Positions 1 through 8,297 of a stretch of DNA of 64,000 nucleotides are shown here, piece after piece. Where the stretch lies: positions 806,001 to 870,000 of the forward strand of contig OU015322.1 in NCBI GenBank assembly GCA_907163225.1, in the 5' to 3' direction. A program made the position numbers and the translations under genes. Within the stretch, counting starts at the first letter, position 1, and every line of letters starts with the position of its first letter. The notes beneath the pieces are model-generated. The model ran no database searches. It saw nothing but the letters and a program-made list of their open reading frames with translations, and had not been told where the DNA came from. Source of the DNA: an uncultured Rhodocyclaceae bacterium. Its GTDB lineage: Bacteria; Pseudomonadota; Gammaproteobacteria; Burkholderiales; Rhodocyclaceae.

Positions 1-1
1 G

Positions 2-1375
2 GCAGGACTCGCCGTTCAGCCCAATATAGAACAGCAAGTAATGATGCTCAGCCGCACATTGATCAGCAGGCCAAATTTGGAAAAACTGATTCGAATGGCT
101 GACCTTGACCTTGAAATAAAAAACAAGGCTCAACAAGAGGCACTCATCGACTCGCTAACCGATACATTGAAAATTCAAGGTGTTGGCCGCGATAACCTTT
201 ACACCATTTCATCGCGCGACCCTGACCCAGCCAAGGCCCAGCGAGTCGTTCAGGCCCTTGTTTCAATTTTTATTGAATCCAGCCTAGGTGACAAGCGCCA
301 AGACTCAGACTCCGCAAGAAAATTTCTTGAAGAGCAAATTAGGAATTACGAAAAAAAGCTCGAAAGTGCAGAAAACAGGCTAAAGGAATTCAAATTAAGA
401 AATCTTGAGCTTGCTACTGCTGAAGGTAAAAGCGGCATTGACCGCCTTGGGGAACTGACCAACAAACTCAGCGCGGCCCGCCTTGAACTTCGTGAGGCAG
501 AGCAGTCTCGCGACGCACTTCGCAGACAAATAGTTGGGGAAGAGCCAGTTCTGCTTCCAGAAGCTAGCAGCGGGGATTCAAGTGTCTCTCTACCCGAGAT
601 CGATGGCCGAATCGACGTTCAGAAACGAAATCTAGACGCATTGCTTCAACGCTACACGGAGCAACATCCTGATGTCGTTGGCACACGACGATTAATCAAA
701 GATCTTGAAGAGCAAAAGAAACAGGAGCTTCTGGCGCGCAAGAAATTTGCTGCGGCAAACCCCAGTTCTTCTGTAAGCAACAACCCAGTATTTCAACAGC
801 TTAAGGTATCTCTCGCGGAAGCAGAAGCAAATGCTGCTTCGCTCCGTGCTCGCGTTAGCGAATATGAAGAACGCTATAAGCGCACGACATCAGTCATGAA
901 GTCCCAACCACAATTGGAGGCAGAATATACCCAACTGAATCGTGACTACGATCTGGATAAGAAAAACTATGAGCAATTGGTTTCTCGGCGGGACTCTGCC
1001 GAACTGTCTGGAGACCTAGATTCAGCGGGATCCATGGCTGACTTCAGGCTCATTGACCCACCCCGTGCATCTTCCAAGCCTGTCGCGCCGAATCGATTGC
1101 TACTGTTTCCTCTGGGGCTAGTGCTGGCTATTGCAGCGGGGCTCTTTGTCGCCTTTGCTGCTAGCCAAATCCAACCCGTTTTCTTTGACAGCAAAACTTT
1201 GCGCGAGGCTACCGATTTACCTATCTTAGGAACTGTTTCATTGATTCCAAACGAATCTCGACGGATTCTGGAGCGTGCAAGCCTCCGTCGGTTTTTCATT
1301 GCCACAAGCGGTTTGGTGCTGGCTTATGCAATTGGATTGGGGCTTCTTCTATATATGTCCCAGCGTGCCACCTGA
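2..1375 (+). CDS. XrtA-system polysaccharide chain-length determinant (Wzz/GNVR type), 5' end missing
   Basis: This is an inner-membrane polysaccharide co-polymerase that sets exopolysaccharide chain length together with the kinase encoded next. The reading frame is open from the first base of the window, so the N-terminal transmembrane segment and part of the Wzz domain lie outside. Visible are long coiled coils (for example EEQIRNYEKKLESAENRL), a GNVR-like segment near QPQLEAEYTQLNRDY, a Pro-rich stretch DPPRASSKPVAPNR ahead of a membrane helix, and a second hydrophobic helix at the extreme C terminus. The next gene starts 8 bases downstream behind a TGAGGT ribosome-binding site. The family call (XrtA-associated chain-length protein) rests on the domain pattern plus the exosortase neighbours. 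An internal ATG at 41 is not the true start. Confidence 0.9.
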   Translation, partial: AGLAVQPNIEQQVMMLSRTLISRPNLEKLIRMADLDLEIKNKAQQEALIDSLTDTLKIQGVGRDNLYTISSRDPDPAKAQRVVQALVSIFIESSLGDKRQDSDSARKFLEEQIRNYEKKLESAENRLKEFKLRNLELATAEGKSGIDRLGELTNKLSAARLELREAEQSRDALRRQIVGEEPVLLPEASSGDSSVSLPEIDGRIDVQKRNLDALLQRYTEQHPDVVGTRRLIKDLEEQKKQELLARKKFAAANPSSSVSNNPVFQQLKVSLAEAEANAASLRARVSEYEERYKRTTSVMKSQPQLEAEYTQLNRDYDLDKKNYEQLVSRRDSAELSGDLDSAGSMADFRLIDPPRASSKPVAPNRLLLFPLGLVLAIAAGLFVAFAASQIQPVFFDSKTLREATDLPILGTVSLIPNESRRILERASLRRFFIATSGLVLAYAIGLGLLLYMSQRAT

Positions 1376-1383
1376 GGTTCCCA

Positions 1384-2325
1384 ATGAATCTAATTGAACA
1401 AGCAGCCAAGCGACTAGAGCAATTGCGCCAAGCCGGCGCTGAACTCCCGGAAGATGAGGGGAACCTGAAGACCTTTTCTTCGGCCAATTCGCCCACCAAG
1501 CCAGCCCATCCGCTGCCGCCCCCGGCCACAGTACTCAAAAAACCTGAGCTTGACATAGTTAGTGAAAATACGCCCTCACCCAAGAGCGCCGAAACCACTT
1601 TGAACCTAGATGCAATCTCTGCCTCTGGTTTGCTTGTCCCAAATGCAGCACGCAGCCAACTTGCCGATGAGTTCAGAGTAATTAAGCGTCCATTGATTGC
1701 CAATGCCATGGGGCGCAGCACCACACCGATTGCCAACGGCAATCTGATCATGGTAACAAGCGCGCTCCCAGGTGAGGGGAAAAGCTTTACAGCCATCAAT
1801 CTGGCGATAAGTATCGCTATGGAACTCGACAATACCGTAATGCTTGTCGATGCAGACGTAGCTCGTCCATCTGTGTTGAATATGCTAGGTCTTCCGCCTA
1901 GCAAGGGATTGCTAGACGTTCTGCAAGAGAACTCCCTCGATATATCTGGCGTCTTGTTGAGAACCAATATCGAAAAGCTTTCGATTCTGCCGAGCGGCAC
2001 ACCTCACCCCAGAGCCACGGAGTTGCTGGCCAGTGACGTAATGATTCGCCTGCTCGATGACATGGCAAGCCGATACAATGATCGAATAATTGTTTTTGAC
2101 TCACCTCCTTTGCTGCTAACCACCGAAGCAAGAGTATTGGCAACCCATATGGGGCAGGTTGTAATGGTTGTAAATGCCGAAAACACGCTTCAGGCGGCCG
2201 TAAAACAAGCGATCACTACGATCCAGTCGTGCCCGGTCAAAATGATGGTTCTCAATCAAGTCAGGGCAGAAAAAATGGATGGCTATGGCTACGGGTACGG
2301 CTATGGATATGGGCATGAAAAATAG
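1384..2325 (+). CDS. XrtA-associated bacterial tyrosine autokinase
   Basis: This is a cytoplasmic BY-kinase that phosphorylates its own C-terminal tyrosines and controls the chain-length protein encoded upstream. The 313-residue protein has Walker A GEGKS (residues 130-134), Walker A' VDAD (155-158) and Walker B-like FDSPP around residue 238-242. It ends in a Gly-Tyr repeat (about residues 300-309) that supplies the tyrosine cluster expected of the family. It lacks membrane helices, as in proteobacterial split Wzc systems where the membrane activator is a separate protein. The start at 1384 has a TGAGGT motif upstream. Its 3' end overlaps the start of the outer-membrane protein gene. The family is well known; the partner assignment comes from gene order. 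Confidence 0.93.
   Translation: MNLIEQAAKRLEQLRQAGAELPEDEGNLKTFSSANSPTKPAHPLPPPATVLKKPELDIVSENTPSPKSAETTLNLDAISASGLLVPNAARSQLADEFRVIKRPLIANAMGRSTTPIANGNLIMVTSALPGEGKSFTAINLAISIAMELDNTVMLVDADVARPSVLNMLGLPPSKGLLDVLQENSLDISGVLLRTNIEKLSILPSGTPHPRATELLASDVMIRLLDDMASRYNDRIIVFDSPPLLLTTEARVLATHMGQVVMVVNAENTLQAAVKQAITTIQSCPVKMMVLNQVRAEKMDGYGYGYGYGYGHEK
2281..2310 (+). repeat. GGN-TAY hexamer repeat coding a Gly-Tyr tail
   Basis: Five consecutive glycine-tyrosine codon pairs form the tyrosine-rich tail of the kinase. In the next frame the same DNA contains several ATG codons, at least two of which (2309, 2315) can start the following outer-membrane protein. The repeat therefore carries both a phosphorylation tail and a translation-initiation region. 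Confidence 0.8.
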
Positions 2326-3970
2326 TTCGATTTGCCTGGCAAGAACCGCATGTTCAATTTTCACTTGTTTTGCCTTCGACGGCGCCTTTGCTCAGCAAGG
2401 CATCCCTGGTTCAACGATTCAAACTGACGCGGCTTCATCGTCGGGATATTCCTCAATATCAATAAACGCCGGGGCTAGTGACCCAAGTGGCCAACCCGTT
2501 CGGGCGATCGATATCAAACCTCGGATAAGGCTAACTGAAACATGGAGCGACAACTTAGCAATCAGTGGAGAAAAAAATGGCAAGGAAAGCGGCTTAATTA
2601 CGGAATTGGCACCCGGCATACGCGTAGATGCGAAATCAGCCCGACTGAAAGCTTATTTTGATTATTCGTTGGTCGGGCAATTTTATTCAACTTCGTCGGT
2701 TCAGAACCGCACTCAGAATGCTCTGAACAGCTTTGGTACTCTTGAAGCAGTGTCCAACTGGCTCTTTCTTGATTTCAGTGGCGTCATTGCTCAACAGGCA
2801 ATCTCCGCGTTCGGCGCCCAATCCCCCAGCAATGCAAATCTAAACAGCAATAATTCAGAAACATCCACCTATCGCCTGTCTCCCTATATTCGCGGACAAT
2901 TGAGCGGTGCTGTTGACTATTCTTTGCGTTACAACTGGTCAACAACCCAATCGAATATTTCTACCGCATCGGATATCGAACTGAGTGAATGGGCTGGCCA
3001 ATTGCGTGGCAGCACACCATTTCAAAATCTCAAATGGTCAGCCGATGCAACCCAGCAAACAGCAGATTACAGCAGAGGACGAACAACGGAGGCCGAGCGA
3101 ATGTACGCCACGGCAACCTACACCATTGTTCCGCAACTCCGTGTTTCCTTTAGCGGAGGTAGAGAGTCGAACAACTATGCTTCCCAAAATATGGAAGCGC
3201 ACCCCACGCATGGCTATGGTTTCGACTGGACTCCGTCAGAACGAACGCAAATTTCCGCCTTCAAGGAGCGCCGCTTCTTTGGTAACGGGCACCGTTACAG
3301 TATCAACCAACGCTTTCCGCTTAGTAGCATTCGCTATTCGGACACCAAGGATGTCTCGGTGCTGCCGAATCAGTTCACGTCGGTTGGTTTAGGTACGATT
3401 TTTGATCTCTTTCGCCAAATCTGTAACCAGCAGCTTTCAAGCTTATATACCGATCCCATTCAACTGGATCAAGCATCAAATGCGTGTGCAAACAATTTGT
3501 TGATCCAGTCTGGTGCATCTCCAAACACCCAAGTAACTAGTAGCTTTCTTACATCCAGAGCCACCATTCAGCGAACCCAACAATTGGCGCTTGCGATACA
3601 AGGCTCGAGAAACACGCTTACTTTAATGCTGAACCGGACTGAAAATCGTTCAATACTGGCCTCAACAGCAGTTAGCGATGATCCGTTGTTAAATAACACA
3701 AGCAACATTCGACAACGTGGTGCAAGCATCAACCTCTCGCATCAACTCAGTCCGTTATCGAGCATCAACCTAACGGCTGCGCGCCAGCAAAGTACCGGCC
3801 TAGGTAACTCTGCGCTCAAAGCCAAGACATCAACTTATCAGGCCAATCTGACCTCAAAAATTGGCGCCTACACCACGGGTGGCGTCACTTTCCGGAGAAC
3901 GGAATCTGACAACATCGGTAGCCCGTATACCGAAAATGCCCTCATCGGCACAATATCGGTGCTCTTCTAA
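2315..3970 (+). CDS. XrtA/PEP-CTERM system-associated outer-membrane beta-barrel protein
   Basis: This is a predicted outer-membrane protein of the exosortase A polysaccharide locus, of the family placed between the tyrosine kinase and the AAA ATPase in such loci. With the start at 2315 (MKNSS) the N terminus is a short signal peptide ending near AFAQQ. The start at 2309 is equally possible, and the upstream ATGs lie inside the kinase repeat. The remainder is rich in alternating polar/hydrophobic stretches and Ser/Thr/Asn, as expected for a barrel, and the last residue is Phe (ISVLF), the usual signal for outer-membrane assembly. It overlaps the kinase stop by about 11 bases, suggesting coupled translation. 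Its exact role (export pore or barrel scaffold) is not established. Confidence 0.87.
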   Translation: MKNSSICLARTACSIFTCFAFDGAFAQQGIPGSTIQTDAASSSGYSSISINAGASDPSGQPVRAIDIKPRIRLTETWSDNLAISGEKNGKESGLITELAPGIRVDAKSARLKAYFDYSLVGQFYSTSSVQNRTQNALNSFGTLEAVSNWLFLDFSGVIAQQAISAFGAQSPSNANLNSNNSETSTYRLSPYIRGQLSGAVDYSLRYNWSTTQSNISTASDIELSEWAGQLRGSTPFQNLKWSADATQQTADYSRGRTTEAERMYATATYTIVPQLRVSFSGGRESNNYASQNMEAHPTHGYGFDWTPSERTQISAFKERRFFGNGHRYSINQRFPLSSIRYSDTKDVSVLPNQFTSVGLGTIFDLFRQICNQQLSSLYTDPIQLDQASNACANNLLIQSGASPNTQVTSSFLTSRATIQRTQQLALAIQGSRNTLTLMLNRTENRSILASTAVSDDPLLNNTSNIRQRGASINLSHQLSPLSSINLTAARQQSTGLGNSALKAKTSTYQANLTSKIGAYTTGGVTFRRTESDNIGSPYTENALIGTISVLF

Positions 3971-3974
3971 AATC

Positions 3975-5069
3975 ATGTATAAATCATTCTTCGGCCTGAC
4001 CAGCAAGCCATTCCAGCTAAATCCGGATCCTGCCTTTTATTTCGGTAGCAAACAACACCTTCGTGCTCAAGCCTACCTTGAGTACGGAATGCATCAAAAC
4101 GAAGGGTTCATTGTCGTTACTGGTGAGGTTGGCGCTGGGAAAACAACGATCGTTCGCGGGCTTCTTGACGGGCTTGATCCTGAAAAGGTTGTTGCTGCTC
4201 AACTGGTCAGCACCCAGCTTGATGCCGACGATACCTTGCGTCTAGTGGGTGCAGCTTTTGGCTTGCGTACCAAGGACGTCGCGAAATCTGACGTATTGAT
4301 GTCGCTCGAAGCATTTTTGATCAGCATGACGGCAAAAGGTAAACGTTGCCTGCTAGTCGTCGATGAAGCGCAAAATCTGACAGCGCGTGCCGTCGAAGAA
4401 CTTCGAATGCTTTCAAATTTTCAGTATGGCAATCAAGCCTTGTTACAGAGTTTCCTGATCGGTCAACCTGAATTCCGTCAAATCTTGCAAAGTCCACACA
4501 TGATGCAGTTCCGCCAGCGCGTGATCGCTGCCTGTCATATTGGACCTCTGGACGTCAGCGAAACCCAGGCCTATATAGAACATCGTTTGCATCACGCTGG
4601 TGCAACGGACTCTCCGAGTATCACCGGAGCAGCATTTGAAGCTATTTTCAAGGCTAGCAGCGGTATTCCGAGACGGATCAATTCGGTCTGCGACAGGTTA
4701 CTGTTGTTTGGTTATCTCAACCAACAGAAAAACTTTGATATCGCAGATGTCGAAGAAGTTGCCCGAGAAATCTTCGAAGAAACGATCGGTGGCGAGACTC
4801 AAATCCCGCTCCAATACTCATTTAACTCCAGCAATGGCCCGTCACCCTATTCCACGACCTCCTCCGGTACAAACTGCGCCAATGCGCCTCGGGAACTGAT
4901 TGCCGCACTAAGTGCGGAACACGTTGCGGAACGTTTAGCCCGACTTGAGAGTAGCTTGGTTCAGTTGGAAAGAATCAATGGCGCGACGCTAACCCTTTTG
5001 CAGCAGTTCTTCAGCAAGAACGGCGCCACTGCCAATCCACCGCCAATCAGCGAGAAAGCAGATGCGTGA
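3975..5069 (+). CDS. XrtA-associated AAA+ ATPase (GspA/ExeA-like)
   Basis: This AAA ATPase of 364 residues is found beside the outer-membrane protein in exosortase A loci. Walker A is GEVGAGKTT (residues 50-58) and Walker B is LLVVDEAQ (Asp130-Glu131). The C-terminal third has a low-complexity linker followed by a heptad-rich helix around LARLESSLVQLERI. The start at 3975 (MYKSFFGLTSKPFQ) was chosen because this opening is typical of GspA-like ATPases and lies 5 bases after the previous stop. A longer frame reaching 3861 would overlap the barrel gene by over 100 bases. It probably energises assembly or control of the export machinery; this role is inferred. Confidence 0.9.
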   Translation: MYKSFFGLTSKPFQLNPDPAFYFGSKQHLRAQAYLEYGMHQNEGFIVVTGEVGAGKTTIVRGLLDGLDPEKVVAAQLVSTQLDADDTLRLVGAAFGLRTKDVAKSDVLMSLEAFLISMTAKGKRCLLVVDEAQNLTARAVEELRMLSNFQYGNQALLQSFLIGQPEFRQILQSPHMMQFRQRVIAACHIGPLDVSETQAYIEHRLHHAGATDSPSITGAAFEAIFKASSGIPRRINSVCDRLLLFGYLNQQKNFDIADVEEVAREIFEETIGGETQIPLQYSFNSSNGPSPYSTTSSGTNCANAPRELIAALSAEHVAERLARLESSLVQLERINGATLTLLQQFFSKNGATANPPPISEKADA

Positions 5070-5202
5070 ATACTGGCCCCTTCAAGCCAAATTCCGCCGT
5101 TTTTATATGATCATGTTCTCCCAGTTTCACGAGAGTGGCCGTATTTCCACCTCACTTGATTTGCCGGTCGAGCACAAAGTAAAAGTGAACATCCAGCAAT
5201 GA
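5062..5202 (+). CDS. Small ORF (46 aa) bridging ATPase and deacetylase
   Basis: A 46-codon ORF starts inside the ATPase stop region (ATGCGTGA, 8-base overlap) and ends in the TGA of an ATGA overlap with the deacetylase start. It therefore fills the 129-base gap exactly. A purine-rich GAGAAAG lies 5-6 bases upstream of the ATG. The product begins MREYWPLQAKF, is basic/aromatic in the first half, and has no clear signal peptide or membrane helix. It is in a different frame from both neighbours, so it is not an extension of either. I do not recognise a family. The packing is the only evidence for its being a gene. Confidence 0.5.
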   Translation: MREYWPLQAKFRRFYMIMFSQFHESGRISTSLDLPVEHKVKVNIQQ

Positions 5203-6044
5203 CGAATCAGAGCGCAGCAACGTGCAATGCGCTGACCATCGACGTTGAAGATTATTTTCAAGTCTCAGCCTTTGCACCTCACATACCTCGCACCGACTGG
5301 CCCATTCATGAATGCCGGGTAGAGCAGAATGTTGACCGCATTCTTCAGATGCTTGAGAACCATGGTGCTAAAGGTACTTTCTTCACCTTGGGATGGCTCG
5401 CCGAACGTTATCCGGAAGTTATCCGGAGGATTGTAGACAGCGGACACGAGCTGGCCAGCCATGGGTATGGCCATGAACGCGTTAGCGACCAGACACCTGA
5501 AAGTTTTTTCGCCGATATCAATGTCGCAAAGTTGATCCTAGAAGATCTTTCCGGACAAGAGATTAAGGGTTATCGGGCCCCTAGCTTTTCGATCGGTGAA
5601 AAAAACCTATGGGCCTTCGAAACACTGGAGAGAGCCGGTTACCAGTACAGCTCTAGCATCTACCCAATCCGCCACGATCATTACGGTATGCCAAATGCGC
5701 CCCGCCATCCCCATCTTGTCGGCAACCTTCTGGAAATACCTGCGACTACGCTACGTTTCTTCAATCGTAACTGGCCGGCCAGTGGCGGTGGTTATTTCCG
5801 TCTGATGCCCTACGAACTTTCACGCTGGATGATCCGCCACGTGAATGATGTCGACCGACTCTCCGCTGTTTTCTACTTCCACCCCTGGGAAATAGATAGC
5901 GGCCAACCGCGCATACCCGGCATTGGTGCCAAAACGCGATTTCGTCATTACGTCAATATTGATCGCATGGAAAGTCGTCTGCATCGTCTGCTTGCCGATT
6001 TTTCCTGGGGACGAATGGACGAGTTGTTCCTGAAGCAGGCGTGA
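5199..6044 (+). CDS. XrtA-associated polysaccharide deacetylase (NodB domain)
   Basis: This predicted metal-dependent deacetylase removes acetyl groups from N-acetylated sugars of the exopolysaccharide. The 281-residue protein opens with TIDVEDYFQ (Asp15, Asp18), the form of NodB motif 1 typical of the exosortase-associated family. It has SHGYGHE with His88 and His92 as metal ligands, YRAPSFSIG around Arg126, and a later FHPWEID motif. The length matches the family (about 280 residues) and there is no signal peptide, so it probably acts in the cytoplasm or by another route. It starts within an ATGA overlap with the preceding small ORF and is followed 4 bases later by the FemAB-like gene. Confidence 0.93.
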   Translation: MTNQSAATCNALTIDVEDYFQVSAFAPHIPRTDWPIHECRVEQNVDRILQMLENHGAKGTFFTLGWLAERYPEVIRRIVDSGHELASHGYGHERVSDQTPESFFADINVAKLILEDLSGQEIKGYRAPSFSIGEKNLWAFETLERAGYQYSSSIYPIRHDHYGMPNAPRHPHLVGNLLEIPATTLRFFNRNWPASGGGYFRLMPYELSRWMIRHVNDVDRLSAVFYFHPWEIDSGQPRIPGIGAKTRFRHYVNIDRMESRLHRLLADFSWGRMDELFLKQA

Positions 6045-6048
6045 ACCC

Positions 6049-7083
6049 ATGATCATCAAGCAGTTGCTCCCTTCCGACCAAGAAGGCATGAAGCGATGGA
6101 ACGATTTCGTCTTCTCTTGCCCCGAAGCTACCTTTTTTCATCGTGCTGAATGGCAGCAAATTATCAAGAGCGTTTTCCGACACCCGACCTTTTTTCTGTA
6201 TGCAGAACAGGCGGGCGAGATTGTAGGTGTTTTGCCGCTGGCGCATGTCAATAGTCGCCTCTTTGGAAACTCCCTCGTTTCATTACCTTTTGCTGTCTAT
6301 GCTGGGGTTGCGTCAAACAATCAGGAAGCCATCGCTGACCTGGAAACAGAGGCGCAAAAACGTGCCCTCGAACTAGGTGTCGACCACCTTGAATTCCGAA
6401 ACGTCATGGCGCAGCACACCGAGTGGCCGACTCAGGATTTATATGTCACTTTCCGCAAGGAAATTCTGCCTGAAGTCGAAGCCAACATGCTCGCCATCCC
6501 GCGCAAACAACGCGCCATGGTTCGGAAAGGCATCAAAAATGGACTTAAAAGTCAGGTCGACCGCAACACTGACCGATTTTTTTCCGTATTTGCCGATAAT
6601 GTCCATCGCCACGGCACACCAGCCTTGCCCAAGCGCTACTTCGACACCTTGCTCGAGGTTTTCGGCAACGATTGTGAAATCCTGACCGTCACCTCACCCG
6701 AGGGTAAGTTGCTGAGCAGCGTTCTATCTTTCTACTTCCGGGACGAAGTCCTCCCCTATTACGCTGGCGACGACGAAGCGGCCCGTGACCTTGCAGCAAA
6801 CGATTTCAAATATTGGGAACTCATGCGGCTCAGTTGCGAGCGCGGGCTCCGCGTATTCGACTACGGACGGAGCAAGATCGGTACTGGCCCCTACTCATTC
6901 AAGAAAAACTGGGGCTTCGAACCGCAACCGCTGCACTATGAGTACTGCCTCTACAAACGCGACAGCATCCCTCAGAACAATCCGAACAACACCAAATACA
7001 AATTGTTCATCGAGGCTTGGCGACGTATGCCGATCGGCCTTGCAAACTGGCTTGGTCCGCATATCGTGCGCAACCTGGGGTGA
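6049..7083 (+). CDS. FemAB-like protein, XrtA/PEP-CTERM associated
   Basis: This 344-residue protein has a GNAT/FemAB double-fold. Members of this exosortase-linked family are thought to transfer an amino acid or acyl group, but the substrate is unknown. Visible features are an N-terminal half around FFHRAEWQQIIKSVF, a basic RKQRAMVRKGIKNGL segment typical of FemAB-like acyltransferases, and the C-terminal motif DYGRSKIGTGPYSFKKNWGF, which is strongly characteristic of the family. It is followed directly (2 bases) by a sugar transferase gene. The name is supported by motifs and context; the chemistry is inferred. Confidence 0.9.
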   Translation: MIIKQLLPSDQEGMKRWNDFVFSCPEATFFHRAEWQQIIKSVFRHPTFFLYAEQAGEIVGVLPLAHVNSRLFGNSLVSLPFAVYAGVASNNQEAIADLETEAQKRALELGVDHLEFRNVMAQHTEWPTQDLYVTFRKEILPEVEANMLAIPRKQRAMVRKGIKNGLKSQVDRNTDRFFSVFADNVHRHGTPALPKRYFDTLLEVFGNDCEILTVTSPEGKLLSSVLSFYFRDEVLPYYAGDDEAARDLAANDFKYWELMRLSCERGLRVFDYGRSKIGTGPYSFKKNWGFEPQPLHYEYCLYKRDSIPQNNPNNTKYKLFIEAWRRMPIGLANWLGPHIVRNLG

Positions 7084-7085
7084 CG

Positions 7086-8297
7086 ATGGCGAATATTCTG
7101 TACCTCGTCCATCGCCTACCCTACCCGCCCAACAAAGGCGACAAGGTGCGTTCCTACCATCTGCTGAAGCACCTCGCTGCCCAGCATCAGGTCTTCCTCG
7201 GTACATTCGTCGATGATCCTTCCGATATGGAGCACATAGATACAGTTCGCAGCTTTTGTGGTGACCTTCATGTGGCACGACTTGACCCAAAAATTGCCAA
7301 AATTCGCAGTCTTACGGCACTTGCAACTAACGATCCGTTGAGTTTGGGTTACTACCGTAACGGAGTAATGCAGGCTTGGGTTGATCGTATCTGCAGGGAA
7401 CACAAAATTGATGCCGCCGTGGTTTTCAGTTCGCCCATGGCACAGTACGTCGAATCAATGCCGCAACTTCCAGTGGTGGTTGATTTCGTTGATGTCGACT
7501 CAGCCAAATGGACACAATACGCACCTAACCACCGCTGGCCAATGTCCTGGCTATATCGGCGTGAAGGTCGCACCTTACTCGCCTATGAGCGAAAAATAGC
7601 TGCCAGATCCATCCGTTCGTTCTTTGTCACCGCTGCCGAAACAGCGCTCTTCGCCGAAATGGCGCCGGAATGCGCAGATCGCGTCGCCCCCATATGCAAT
7701 GGCGTCGATGCTGACTTTTTTTCCCCTGACGCAGGGCGTCCAACTCCTTACTCGCCCAACGAAATCCCGGTAGTTTTCACAGGTGCGATGGATTACCTGC
7801 CAAATGTCGACGCAGTGCGCTGGTTCGCCGCCGAGATGTTGCCGGCACTCCTCGAACGCCGGCCACAGGTCCACTTTTACATCGTTGGCCGCAGTCCAAC
7901 GACTGAGGTTCTGGCATTGGCAAATGCAAATATCACCATTACTGGCACAGTTCCAGATGTCCGCCCATACATCCAGCACGCCGCGGTCGTAGTAGCTCCG
8001 CTACGTATCGCTCGAGGCATCCAGAACAAGATTTTAGAGGCAATGGCGATGTCAAGGGCAGTGGTTGCCTCGACGGAATGCGCGACTGCGGTCGACGCCA
8101 TTTTTGGTCAAGAATTGCTAACCGCCCAGACGCCCCTTGAATTTGTTGATGAGATTGACCGCCTGCTCATAGATGCAGATAGAAGGGCTCAGATAGGTCA
8201 CGCAGCTCGACAGCGCGTCCTGGCGCGCTACAGCTGGGACGCCCATCTTGGCGGCATGGACAAGTATCTTTCGTCCGTGAAGGCGGCCACGATATGA
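7086..8297 (+). CDS. XrtA-associated sugar transferase 1 (GT-B)
   Basis: This 403-residue glycosyltransferase has a GT4-like fold. The N-terminal Rossmann opening ILYLVHRLPYPPNKGDK is characteristic of the PEP-CTERM/EpsH-associated transferase family. The C-terminal nucleotide-sugar domain contains GIQNKILEAMAMSRAVVAS, the E-x7-E-type donor region. The start at 7086 (MANILYLVHRL) fits the family opening; a longer frame would overlap the FemAB gene by about 70 bases. Its TGA overlaps the ATG of exosortase A (ATGA). It is expected to add one sugar to the lipid-linked repeat unit at the cytoplasmic membrane face. Confidence 0.92.
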   Translation: MANILYLVHRLPYPPNKGDKVRSYHLLKHLAAQHQVFLGTFVDDPSDMEHIDTVRSFCGDLHVARLDPKIAKIRSLTALATNDPLSLGYYRNGVMQAWVDRICREHKIDAAVVFSSPMAQYVESMPQLPVVVDFVDVDSAKWTQYAPNHRWPMSWLYRREGRTLLAYERKIAARSIRSFFVTAAETALFAEMAPECADRVAPICNGVDADFFSPDAGRPTPYSPNEIPVVFTGAMDYLPNVDAVRWFAAEMLPALLERRPQVHFYIVGRSPTTEVLALANANITITGTVPDVRPYIQHAAVVVAPLRIARGIQNKILEAMAMSRAVVASTECATAVDAIFGQELLTAQTPLEFVDEIDRLLIDADRRAQIGHAARQRVLARYSWDAHLGGMDKYLSSVKAATI

